Shown here in pieces: positions 1 to 9,771 of a stretch of 64,000 bases of DNA. Each line of letters begins with the position of its first letter. Positions within the stretch are counted from its first letter, which is position 1. The stretch comes from Thamnaconus septentrionalis (lineage: Eukaryota; Chordata; Actinopteri; Tetraodontiformes; Monacanthidae). The notes under the pieces were generated by a model. That model was not told where the DNA came from and made no database searches. It saw only the letters and a list, made by a program, of their open reading frames with translations. The position numbers and the translations under genes were made by a program. The stretch is taken from the NCBI GenBank assembly GCA_009823395.1, contig CM020509.1, forward strand, positions 21,489,501-21,553,500, written 5' to 3'.

Positions 1-234
1 ACACTGTTCATCATGTGAACCTTATCACTTTGCTGTGCTTTTTATCTTCAAATACCACAACTCCTCCCCTGTAGCTTTAAATTTACATATTTTCTCTTTT
101 CTTATTCCTAAATGAACACCAAACATCAAACAACCCCCAAAAAATTACAACGTAATTTTTAGTACACCAATGCTGCTTGTCAACAAAAAAAAAGAATCAA
201 TAGTGATTTGACACAATCTCGTTTTGGAGATGTA

Positions 235-1140
235 TTATAAGTCCAAACGCTGAGGTGGGCGCACATTCCTCTTAGGGCGCTCCCTGCAACCTGAACTTGA
301 TGATTCCTCAAGAGCATTGTCCAGCCTCTCTGAGCTTTGGTTTTCTTCAGGTGTTTCTTCTGGTGTTTCACCAGTATTTCCAGTAACAGTTTCAATGTCT
401 CTCCAATCCTCTCCCGAATCCGCATGGTAATCAGAGTCTCCATCAGTGTTAATCACAGTCCGTTCTCCTCTCTCACTCTTTGCATCAAGCATCTGATTTA
501 CATGCCTTTTTACACATGCCCTATTTATAGACACCATGTATGTTACAGTACCCAAAACATCAGTTATTACACCATTCAACCACTTCTCTCCTCTCCTGTA
601 GTTCTTTACCAGCACAGCCTGACCTACAGAGAAAAACCTGAGTTTTCTCTTCCCGACTGACTGATTTGAACACCCAGTAGGAAAAGCCTGAGACGGGTCT
701 GGCTTCACTAGAGAAAGTCTAGTACGGACCTGCCTCTTCAAAAACAACTCTGCTGGTGTGTTTTTAGTGGCTGAGTGTGGCATGTTTCGATAGCTAAATA
801 AGAAATTAGCAATAGAATGTTGCAATGTCATGCCACCTACAGCTTTGTTCTTAGCTAAAGACCTTTTGAAGTTTTGGACCAGTCGTTCAGCCAATCCATT
901 TGAGGCTGGGTGATACGCTGGAGTTTTAATGTGTTTTACAGCATTCATTTTAAGGAAGATCCCAAATTCACTTGAAATAAATTGAGGTCCATTATCCGTC
1001 ACTACCTCCTTTGGTAAGCCATATGCTGCAAAAAGACCTCTAAGAATTTCTATGGTCTTACTTAGATTATGTTGTGTGCTCGTTGTTGGCATCTGATATG
1101 GTATATGTTGACGAGTGATGCTAGTTATGTACGTCTTATT
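235..1140 (-). mobile_element. Ty3/gypsy integrase C-terminal remnant
   Basis: The minus strand encodes the last part of a retrotransposon integrase. A DNGPQF motif carries the second catalytic Asp, and NGLAERLVQ carries the catalytic Glu, with spacing close to DD35E. A basic C-terminal region follows and ends at a natural stop at 235. The reading frame continues a few codons upstream of the first Met near 1092 and is lost by about 1140-1180. The N-terminal zinc-binding domain, RT and RNase H are therefore absent. This is a 5'-truncated, K02A2.6-like gypsy pol fragment. No LTR was recognised next to it. Confidence 0.8.
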
Positions 1141-1377
1141 TTCTGAGCTGACTCTCTGACTGTATCTAGGTCTTTTGTCTATTGTAGCAGCTGCAGTTCA
1201 ACTGTTGTACCACAACGTAAATGTGTATGATGATATGATGATGCTTTGTACACAATGTGTAAAATGACAGGTGCAGTTTCTGCTTATACCACTTAAATTA
1301 TAATTATCAGCACAAACTACTCACACAGGACAGCATTTTAAGATGACATGGTAAAGTATAAATGCTTATCATCTGCT

Positions 1378-1378
<1 letters not shown>

Positions 1379-1458
<80 letters not shown>
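1379..1458. repeat. (AAT)n microsatellite
   Basis: About 80 bp of uninterrupted AAT trinucleotides. An open frame through it encodes only poly-Asn and is an artefact. Confidence 0.98.
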
Positions 1459-1459
<1 letters not shown>

Positions 1460-1727
1460 GACTGCATTTATACTGTGCTTTTTTTTTTACTCAAAGTTCT
1501 TTTACATTGAACCATTTACACCACAGCAACACGTGTAGCCACAGCTGTCCTGGGGAAGGCAGGCAGAAAGTGTGATCGTGTGACTGGAACGTTAGAATTA
1601 TAACTGGCTGATCAACGTTTCATGGGGATAAAATCCCGACAAAATACTCGAAGAAGAGAGAAGAATCGAAGCAAAGACTTTGAACAAGGACAGAAAATAA
1701 TGGTACTAATAGGGATTAAGACAATGA

Positions 1728-2270
1728 CCCACTGGCCTTTGGTACTTCTGAAGGTCGCTTGGGTCCGAAACTCGGCACACTTGTCAGATCCCTAGTTACA
1801 ATGCATATTCCAGCCCTCCAGCTCAAAGGGTTCTAAAAATATGAAAGAAAAGCACTTTTCCCTCCAATTTGTGGGGCTGAAAGTTTGTTATGGGGACCTG
1901 TGCAGAGCCCCGTCACCCACATCACACAGTTTTGCCCACTTGTATCTTTTTCTGGTGTTTTGTGGACTAACAGGACAGACAGCATGCATCACTCTGCAGT
2001 TACAGTTGTCCACCGGCAGCATGTGCTGCAGCTTTGTGCCCATCCCCCGACTCAAAGCACTTAGCCAGGTTCACAGTTGCCTCGCACAGCTCTCCTACAG
2101 TAGCTGCAGACAGAACAGAGAGGTGACCCTCACCACTCCACAGTTTCCTTTGGAATAAGGCCTATCCTGCCAGATACCCCTGACCCCCTGGCCTACAATT
2201 TTTCTGAAGGCCGTTTGGGTGCAAAACCTGGCACACTTATCACAACCCCAGTCATGATGCACATTTTACA
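1728..2270. repeat. pair of diverged ~85 bp direct repeats
   Basis: Segments 1728-1811 and 2188-2270 share the order CTGGCCT, TCTGAAGG, TTGGGT, GGCACACTT and ATGCA-type blocks at the same spacing, with scattered substitutions. The 375 bp between them and the flanks show no gene that I can support. Confidence 0.55.
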
Positions 2271-2437
2271 TTTTACATGTGCGGTGGCCTAGTGTACCCC
2301 CTGAATCCCTTACTTTAAACACTTAAGAATGTTGTGGTGCAAAACCCAGTGTTGGTTCACAATCTGTCCCTTCTCTCGGATCAGTATGGGGCCTTTTGGT
2401 AACTCTCTTTGGATAAACCTCATCTGTTGAACAAGAT

Positions 2438-2440
<3 letters not shown>

Positions 2441-2494
<54 letters not shown>

Positions 2495-2505
2495 CAGACA
2501 GATAG
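2441..2505. repeat. (GATA)n microsatellite
   Basis: About 65 bp of GATA tetranucleotides, ending in a few GACA variants. Confidence 0.97.
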
Positions 2506-2700
2506 CAGGCAAGTTTGATTTTGTTTTTCCATGTTTTTGGAAAGTGGCATTTTTCGGGAGGGCTACAAATGGGTCCTGAGTAGTGCACAAATATGCATTC
2601 ACTGCTCCGCTTAAACCACTTCAATTGTTTTTTTTTCATTTATTATGAAAATGTAGTCATACTTGGATAACAAAGAAGATAACATTTTGGGCAAAAATAC

Positions 2701-2902
2701 AGTGTTTGTAGAATGGGTTCAAAAGTTACAGATTTAGAAATGTGTGTGATAACATGGGTCCAATAAGTGACTGAGAGAAGTGTGTGGAACGGGTTCAACA
2801 AGTTACAGATTTAGAAATGTGTGTGATAATATGGGTCCAATAAGTGACTCAGAAAGGTGTGTAGAATGTGTTCAACAAGTTACAGATTCAGACACGTGTG
2901 TC
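2701..2902. repeat. minisatellite, ~77 bp unit, about 2.6 copies
   Basis: The blocks AGTTACAGATTTAGAAATG, TGTGTGATAA and TGGGTCCAATAAGTGACT recur in order at about 77 bp spacing. More diverged relatives of the AAGTGTGTA...CAAGTGAC block continue at 3474-3620, so the array was probably longer and has decayed or been interrupted. Confidence 0.75.
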
Positions 2903-2959
2903 GGGGCCTGAAGGCGACAAAGAGTAGAAAGGTGTTGAAAATATTGATTGTCAGGTTCT

Positions 2960-3110
2960 GAATAAACTCTCATATTCAGAATATGAGAATATGAGAGTTG
3001 ATTCTCAGGTTCTGAGATTCAACTCAGAACCTGAGAATCCTGAGGATTGATTTGTACCTCCTGAGGATACAAATCATCCTGAGGATTGATTTGTACCTCT
3101 GAAAATATTT
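2960..3110. repeat. cluster of inverted repeats (hairpin-forming DNA)
   Basis: A perfect 17 bp inverted repeat has arms 3000-3016 and 3023-3039 (second arm CTCAGAACCTGAGAATC) with a 6 nt loop. Just upstream, CTCTCATATTC pairs with GAATATGAGAG. Just downstream, GATTTGTA pairs with TACAAATC, and a TGAGGATTGATTTGTACCTC block is repeated directly. No coding potential was seen. Confidence 0.8.
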
Positions 3111-3789
3111 TTTTAACCTCTTAATAAAGTACTGTGACTCTGTACCATCCATGTTACCGAGTCAGAACCTGGGAGGTAGTGATAGTTGCGCAAATGTTTT
3201 GAAAACCAACCCTTAAATGTATATATTTTTACCATACACTTTAAGAAAGCTTAGGTTGCCCAGAATCACAAAATACCACTCACACATAATGTACACACCT
3301 TTGAAGTTTGAAGTTCCCCTTTAATGTGATTGAGGTAGCAGCTCAAACAATGGTTTCAATAACACTTACCCAAATCAATATCGGATCAGATTGAATCGAA
3401 TTATGTTTATCGATTTTGCATCTCGAGGATCAAAATCAAATCAGTTCTTAAGATTCAATGCACAACCCTAATGGAGAAGTGTGTAAGATGGGTGTAAAAG
3501 TGATAGATTCATAGAGGTGTGTGGGTAGGTGCAACAAGTGACAAAAGATAAGTGTGTAAAACAGGTGCGACAAGTGACCAAATCAGAGAAGTGTGTAACC
3601 AGGGGCTCCAAAGTGACGTCGTAAAATGAGTGGATAATCCGGATCGCAGAAGTGATAATGAGTGAGATTGATGAGTGTCCCCAAAAATGATGGCCCTGAC
3701 TCCTTTAATTTTTCTTTTTTGAATTCTGCTTATTTAAACAGACTTTTGTTATGTTTGACTGTTGATGATCTTTGGTGATTTTTTTTCAG

Positions 3790-3866
3790 AGCTGTACGAG
3801 CCCTTGAAAGGGTGGTCCCCCCAGGTTACCATCCTGACCAATGGTCTCTCAAGTTATGGCACGGGA

Positions 3867-3911
<45 letters not shown>

Positions 3912-4157
3912 TGCTTGTGCACTTTGTTTCCTTGGCGCTGAAGACAGACGACGATGACGAATCAAAGTTCATAGTTCACAATCTGAATCGTCGTTTGCAG
4001 CTGATACGATTGATGCTGGGACACACACACACACACCAGTGTAACAGACACAGGTCCTTGCACCTGTAAACAGTGTGTGAGTGTGTGTGTGTGTGTGACC
4101 TTCCCCCTGATGTGCAGTCTGAGGTGTGGAGACTAGCTGAGGCCTTTGAGAAACACG
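3790..4157 (+). pseudogene. two candidate exons of an FAD-dependent (thioredoxin reductase-like) oxidoreductase
   Basis: Segment 3790-3866 follows a good polypyrimidine-CAG acceptor and reads ELYEPLKGWSPQVTILTNG. This resembles the W-S-x-x-V-x-L-L-T-N-G stretch that opens the central domain of thioredoxin reductase-like flavoproteins. Segment 4118-4157 lies between GTGCAG and GTGAGC splice sites and reads SEVWRLAEAFEKHG, which could be the helix that follows in such proteins. Both can be read in phase 0 at the junction. The intron holds GT-repeat DNA. No other exons of such a gene were found, so this is at best a gene fragment. The family assignment rests on short similarity recalled by eye and is weak. 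Confidence 0.3.
3867..4098. repeat. GT/CA dinucleotide runs
   Basis: (GT)n at 3869-3910, (CA)n at 4021-4036 and (GT)n at 4081-4098, all inside the putative intron between the two candidate exons. Confidence 0.95.
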
Positions 4158-4159
4158 GT

Positions 4160-4609
4160 GAGCAAACACACGCGTGTGGTCATTAGGTTCAAACGACCAC
4201 ACCCACTGGTTTGGCTCCTCCCGCCACAGCCCCCCCTCCTCACCACCTCTACAAATAGGAAGGCCTGTAGACCTAACTGTCTGCACGAGTGGAGAAGGAA
4301 TCTGATTGGTCACATGAGCTTCTTCAGTCTTTTTTCAAGATGTTGAAGCAAAACTTCTTCATGGGACAAGGAAACACTCCCACTGCTATCTGGATTGTAT
4401 TATTGCTTTATTGCTTCAATTCAAAAGTTGATCATTCACTTGACATTGTCAATATAGACTGATGGCATATTTCATGACTTATTGATTCACTATTGTCACA
4501 TTGAGCCAACAAGCAGAATCAAAAGACAAAATTCTCTCACAATATTTACATGCATTCATCTGATTCTTGACAAACGGATCAACAGTCAGAAGGTTGATGA
4601 GATGGATGA
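4160..4609. other. intergenic, no feature seen
   Basis: AT-rich unique-looking sequence. No exon, RNA gene or repeat could be supported. Confidence 0.5.
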
Positions 4610-4931
4610 GTTGTTGAAAGGTCAAAGGTCAGGGTGGAAACAGACCTCAGCTGTGTTTCCACAGTGATAAAGTTGTCATGTGGACTAATGACACATTATT
4701 AATCTGTGGGATGAATGGGCTGCAGAGGAAGAGAAACAACGTGGCACAAACATCCAGCAGCCGTGGAGACAAACATCAGGTGGACAACAGTCACCAGGAG
4801 CACAAACAGGAAGTGGCTTCCAGGCCCCGCCCACCCTGTGATTGACGGCCGGAGACACTGGGCAACAAACGTGAAGACAGAAGAAGAATCAAAGGTGAGA
4901 ATTCAGCTCAGAGTCTCTCTGACGACTTCAG
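4610..4931 (-). repeat. 3' flank of the TRIM gene, duplicated elsewhere in the window
   Basis: Sequence just past the TRIM stop codon. It is repeated in inverted orientation at 63727-64000 behind the second PRY-SPRY copy. The part containing CCCCGCCCACCCTGT and AACGTGGCACAAACATCCAG also occurs alone at 27556-27712. It is probably 3' UTR and flanking DNA that moved together with the gene. Confidence 0.75.
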
Positions 4932-6616
4932 TCACACTTTCATCAACTCAGCTGTAGAACCTGGACCAACATCAAGTCCAACATGTAGCGGCTGAGTGAA
5001 GGAGGTCTGGACTCTGTGGAGGAGCTCCATGGTTCCAGAGACGCTGTGGAAGGACAGAAGACCTGCTCTGTGGTCCAGGTACACTCCCACTCTGGAGGAC
5101 CGAGGACCTGAAACACCAGTGCTGATGTTGTTGTGAAAAAACACATATTCACCCGAGAAACAATCTAAACTCCAGGATTTGTCATTTAATCCAAAAATAC
5201 TTCCATTTGAACCTCCTGCTCTGCTGATGTTCCTGTAGGCCACTGCTACACCAACCCCGTACAAAAATCCACGGAGGCCCCTCCCCACTCTCCACTCCAC
5301 CTCCCAGTAACATCGTCCAGTCAGACCTTCTCTACTCAGGACCTGCTTCTTGTCAGTGAATCTGTCTGGATGAAAACAATAGACTGAACTTCCTTAATGC
5401 CTGTCACTTTTCTGTTCTCCTCAGATAATAACAGATGTTTGTTCACTGTGTTTGGATCCAGAGTGATTTGACGGTAATATCTGAGGAAGTCCTCTCTTCT
5501 CCTGGGTTCTGGTTCTGGTTCTGGCAGTAGAACATCAACGTTGCTCACTGTCCATGAGATGTTTGTCTGACTCTCCATCAGAACTTGCTGTATTTCATCT
5601 CTCAGCTTGGTCACAGCTGCTGCCACATCCTCAAAGTATCTCAGAGGACGGATCTTCAGGCTGGAGGAGTCTGGAGACGGACTGAGTACTGGGAGTGAGG
5701 AGAACCTGAGGAGAAACTGGCTGTGGTCCAGTGTGTGTGAGATCTTCTCCAGCTCAGCGTCTCTCCTCTTCAGCTTCATCATCTCCTTCTCCAACTTCTT
5801 CTGAAGCTCTTTGACTGCACTCACTGCTGCCCCCTGTCTGGATCTGACCTGCTGCTGCACCTCAGAGCGTCTTTTCTCCAGCAGACGGATCATCTGGGTG
5901 AAGATGTCGTCACTGTCCTTCACTGCTTTATCAGCAGAGGCGTTGATGGACTCCACCTCCTTCTGAAGCACCTTCAGATCTTCCTCTGTGTGCTGGATCT
6001 TCTGCCTGGTCTTATCCAGCTCTCTCTGCCTCACAGGCCTCTCTGCTGCTGCTACCACTGTTTGATGACCTTGATGTTCATCCATACAGCATAAACCACA
6101 GATGATCTTCTGATCAGTGTGGCAGAATATCTTCATCACCTCATCGTGACGAGGGCAGATGTTCTCCTGGAGCTGCTGGCTGGGTTCCACCAGCTTGTGT
6201 CTCTGTAGGGGAGCAGCATCACGATGAGGCTGGAGATGATGGTCACAGTAAGAGGCCCGACAAACCAGACAGGACTTGAGGGCCTTCAGTTTCCTCCCAG
6301 TGCAGACATCACAGCCCACATCTCCAGCTCCAGCATAGCAGTGATCAGCAGGAGCATCTTGGAGTCCAGTCTTCTCCAGGGTCTCCACTAGAGCTGCTAA
6401 CAGGAAGTTCTCCTCCAGGGCAGGCCTCGCTGTGAAGGTCCTCCTACACTGAGGGCAGCTGTAGACTCTCCTCTCCTCCTCTGCATCCCAGTGGTGTTGG
6501 AGACACTTCCTGCAGTGGCTGTGTCCACAGGAAGTGGTCACTGGATCCTTGAGAAGATCCAGACAGAGGGAACAAGAGAAGGTTTCTGGATCCAGCTGAG
6601 CTGCTGCCTGAGCCAT
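4932..6616 (-). pseudogene. TRIM family E3 ubiquitin ligase (finTRIM/TRIM16-like), one frameshift
   Basis: Domains in order: a C3HC4 RING opening with CSLCLDLLKDPVTTSCGHSHC and closing with CPQC; a B-box 1-like zinc site (CDVC...C..C); B-box 2 (CPRHDEVMKIFC...C..C...H..H); a long coiled coil; then PRY (LDPNTVNKHLLLSEE) and SPRY (GRCYWEVEW, ending ELMKV). The chosen start is MAQAAAQL at 6616. The upstream in-frame Met at 6682 only reads through a GACT microsatellite. RING-TRIM proteins of this type attach ubiquitin, and fish expansions are linked to antiviral sensing. Near 5380 the frame shifts. Compared with the 63 kb copy, one base is missing after CAGTCT, so RING to PRY and SPRY lie in different frames. 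That may be a real mutation or an assembly error. The coding part is a single exon, as in many fish TRIM genes. Confidence 0.85.
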
Positions 6617-7090
6617 TTCACCTCTGAGAGCCACTGACTGACTGACTTGACTGACTGACTGACTGAGCAGAACTAGGAGCACTAGGCGCCGCCCACCTTG
6701 TTTGATTGACAGCTGAAGACAGATCTGGGTCGTCTGGCTAATGCGTGTCTGTAATTAAAAGAGACAAAGAATGTACAAGGGAGAGGTGAGCGGTGCTACG
6801 CTATGCATTCCCCTTATATTGTATTTTGTTGTTGTTGTAAAATTCCTATACCATGCTCAAATTCACTTCCTGCTGCAACTCAGACTAGCTTGCTGGTGTG
6901 TCCATATTGTGCAGAATGTTTCTCACAGTGTTCAGCATGTTCCACCGAGGGCCACACCTCCACTACCACACCTATACTGCGGTGACTGCCGGCAAGTCGA
7001 ATCACCTTAAAAAAATAAAAACATTTTTTTTCATTTTAATGCACAAATGTGAAGCAAACAGTTGCTCTTTATTCTGACCCTTGACGTGAC
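6617..7090. other. upstream region of the TRIM gene
   Basis: A (GACT)n microsatellite at 6636-6665 lies directly before the start codon. At 6688-6720 a CGCCCACCTTGTTTGATTGA block resembles the CCCGCCCACCCTGT repeat seen at 4824 and 27664. No TATA box or conserved promoter element was recognised, and nothing else is visible up to 7090. Confidence 0.4.
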
Positions 7091-7697
7091 TAGCGATGGG
7101 TTGTTCGCGAATGAACCGGTTCTAAGAGTCAGTTACTTGAAGTAAACGAAGAGAGCCGGCTCTTGATTGGGAGCCTTTTTTTCTTTTCTTTTTTCAAGAG
7201 CTGAACCGGAAAACAGGTCAATCCACACCCGGTCGCTGTCTGAGTTGGCGGCAATTTAGAACGTGTTTTAGTGTTATATGATATTAGGAACGGGATAAAC
7301 CGAATAATAACTTTGTTAATATAACACACACACACACTTTTTTTTTTTAAAGCTCAATCCTGCTTTCGGTTTGTTTTTACAATTTTTTGTTTTTATCTTG
7401 TTGTGATGTTTCGTTGATGTGTTCTTTCACTTGTACATAGTGGTCTTGGGGTGGGTGTTTGTTTCGTTATTTTATAGTTATTTTCACACCACTGTGTTCT
7501 ATGTTGGATGTAGAAATAATACACATTTAATATTGTTCATTTCATGAGCATTACTAATTCATTTTAGTACATACATTTGGCGATAAAACAATTTGAGCAA
7601 AAAAAAATAAAAATAAAAATAAAAACTAAATCTAAGGAATCGCTCGGGAGCCAAAAGAGCCAGTTCTCTAAAACAGAGACGGAATTCCCATCTCTAG
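7091..7697. mobile_element. hAT-like miniature transposon (non-autonomous)
   Basis: The left end CTAGCGATGGG and the right end CCCATCTCTAG are near-perfect inverted repeats. Subterminal GAACCGGTTC and GAGAGCCGGCTC-type blocks are mirrored by GAGCCAGTTCTC near the right end. The interior is AT-rich and non-coding. An 8 bp target duplication is not clear, so the superfamily assignment is tentative. Confidence 0.6.
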
Positions 7698-7703
7698 ACA
7701 CCA

Positions 7704-8215
7704 AGGGTGAATTCCAATTCCTCCCATAACCCTCAATCTCAACCCTCAATCTCATAAATGCGCACTCCCGCGAAGTGCAAGTGCTGTCCCGATTCTCAGA
7801 GCGTCAAGTTGAGGGACAAGTTTAAGGGCTGTATCGCCCTCAATATTGAGATTCTCCGGCACCACCCTTAGGAGTAAGGGCTACCCAGAAGGCATCGTGT
7901 ATTTTCGCCAAGAAATCTTCGAAAAATGGCGATGAAAAAAGCGAGCTACAAATGGAAGTATTTTCTTAGTTAATAAAGATATAAATATTATGAAACCATT
8001 TTATTGTCTTAGTTTAAGAAATTTTTATGGATTATTGACATCGTTATTGACCCCCCACAGTCTGAAGACGTAACTGCACTTAAGGGGTGTCCCATTTCTA
8101 AGTCACAAGATAGCCCTTACACTTATTTTTAAGGACCAAGATTGAGGGCCAAAGATTGAGGGTTAAGGGCGAGGGTTGAAATTGAGGAGTTATGGGAGGA
8201 ATTGGAATTGGCCCC
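7704..8215. mobile_element. miniature transposon sharing its terminus with the 57.9 kb element
   Basis: The left end GGGTGAATTCCAATTCCTCC and the right end (reverse complement GGGGCCAATTCCAATTCCTCC-type) form long inverted repeats rich in ACCCTCAATCT blocks. The right terminal ~110 bp aligns with 57868-57975, including the block AAGGGCTATCTTGTG. The 0.5 kb interior has no coding sequence. This fits an internally deleted derivative mobilised in trans by the larger element's transposase. Confidence 0.7.
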
Positions 8216-8406
8216 AACTGCATTTGCAGCGAGCGGAAACATCGGCACAACCGGCGGACAAACAGAAACTCAAATATTTGCAGCCGTGACTGAAAGGTGC
8301 AGGTGAGTCACGTGATGCATCCGATTGGGCGAGCTGCCAGGCAGGTGAGTCCGACTAGTAGGGAACTAGTTCCAGGCAGGACGCGGAAGCTCGCCGCGCG
8401 GTTGCA

Positions 8407-8790
8407 GTTATTATTCGGGACTGAGCCATAGCGAAGGCCTGCTCTCATCAGAGGAGGTCTTCGCAAGGCTAAGACTCGATTGTTTTTGTAATGTTTTTTA
8501 TTCGGGATTGAGCCTCAGCGAGGGCTCGATTGTATTTGTAAGGTTTATTATTCGGGACTGAGCCTCAGCGAAGGCTCGATTGTTTTTGTAAGGTTTCTTA
8601 CTTATTATTATTCGGGACTGAGCCTCAGCAAAGGCCTGCTCTGATCAGAGCAGGTCTTCGCAAGGCGAAGACTCGATTGTATTTGTCAGGTTTATTATTC
8701 GGGACTGAGCCTCAGCGAAGGCCTGCTCTCATCAGAGCAGGTCTTCGCAAGGCGAAGACTCGATTGTATTTGTAAGGTCGAGTTCTAAGC
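8407..8790. repeat. tandem repeat with long (~87 bp) and short (~47 bp) units carrying palindromes
   Basis: Five units start with TTATTATTCGGGACTGAGCC or variants and end with ACTCGATTGT.TTTTGTAAGG. Long units contain the perfect palindrome CCTGCTCTGATCAGAGCAGG (or its CTCATCAGAG variant) followed by TCTTCGCAAGGCGAAGA, which folds on itself. Short units lack exactly this hairpin block between two GCGAAG copies. Confidence 0.85.
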
Positions 8791-8879
8791 TTAGGTGTCC
8801 AAGGTTGCAAAAGCGGAGCTAACTCTGCTCCTGCTAGTTGGGAGCCCCACCACCTTCTCTATCTCTCCCTCTTTTTGTC

Positions 8880-9210
8880 TGCAGTTTCCTTTACAAAAGT
8901 GCTACAGACGTCATTCAAACATCTACGTGTTTGTCTCATCAAGGCCTATATTTTATATTTGACAGCCACTTCAAAAAAAAATTGCAGGTAAAAAAATATG
9001 CATCATTTGCATACACAGGCATATGATGATTAGACCTCTTCTTCTTTTTTCAACACACACATAAATGGCTGCAGTTTCCTTTATGGAAGTCCTACAGACG
9101 TCATTCAAACACCTACGTGTTTGTCTCATCAAGGCCTATAATTTACATTTGACAGCCTCATCCAAAAAACAAACCAACAAAAAAAAACTGGAGGTGAAAA
9201 ATCTGCATCA
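8880..9210. repeat. direct repeat pair (~130 bp)
   Basis: 8880-9000 and 9068-9200 both carry CTGCAGTTTCCTTTA, CTACAGACGTCATTCAAACA, CTACGTGTTTGTCTCATCAA and TTTGACAGCC in order, about 90% alike by eye. There is no coding frame shared between them. Confidence 0.8.
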
Positions 9211-9451
9211 TTTGCATGGACTTCTTTCAGAGTCAGCAGATGTCGCCGGGCATCAGCAGAGCACAGGGTCAATTGCAGGCGTCGGCAGAGGTCGGGGGTC
9301 ATCGGGGGTCGCGTCGGCCACGGTGGCTCAGTCCCGCAAACGCTGCTTGCAGCTTTAATTATATTTGCATTCAATCTCTTTATATCTTATTTTGAACACT
9401 ACCTACTTTATAATAAAGTAAAATGCTATACATTTCTTTAATTTAATAACA

Positions 9452-9771
9452 GTTGTGCAGTGGTTAGCAATGCCGCCTCACAGCAAGGAGGCTGTGGGTT
9501 TGATTCCGGGCCTGGGACCTTTCTGAGTTTGTACGTTCTTCCTGTGTCTGCGTGGGTTCTCTCTGGGTTCTATGAATTCCTCCCACAGCGCAAAAACATG
9601 CATGTGAGGTGAATTTGAAACTCAATTTTCCATTGGTGTGTATGTGAGTGCAAATGTTTTTTTGTCTTTATGTGGCTGTGCGATGAACTGGCGACTTGTC
9701 TAGGGTGTTGCGCTGCCTTTGCCCCATGACAGCTGCGATAGGTTTCAGCAGACCTCCGTGACCCTGATGTA
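9452..9771 (+). mobile_element. tRNA-derived SINE (diverged copy)
   Basis: Same family as 61100-61476. It has a pol III A-box-like TGTGCAGTGGTTAGC and a B-box-like GGTTTGATTCC, followed by the body blocks CTGTGTCTGCGTGGGTTCTC, AAAACATGCATGTGAGGT and GCGATGAACTGGCGACTTGT. The 3' end stops after GACCCTGA. It is older than the other copies, as the B box has lost its consensus C. Confidence 0.85.

Noticed and set aside
6617..6682. Upstream in-frame Met for the TRIM gene
   Set aside because: The extension only translates a GACT microsatellite. MAQAAAQLDPETFSC is the usual start for this family.
8407..8790. CRISPR-like array
   Set aside because: Units are adjacent without unique spacers, differ in length and lie in a vertebrate genome.
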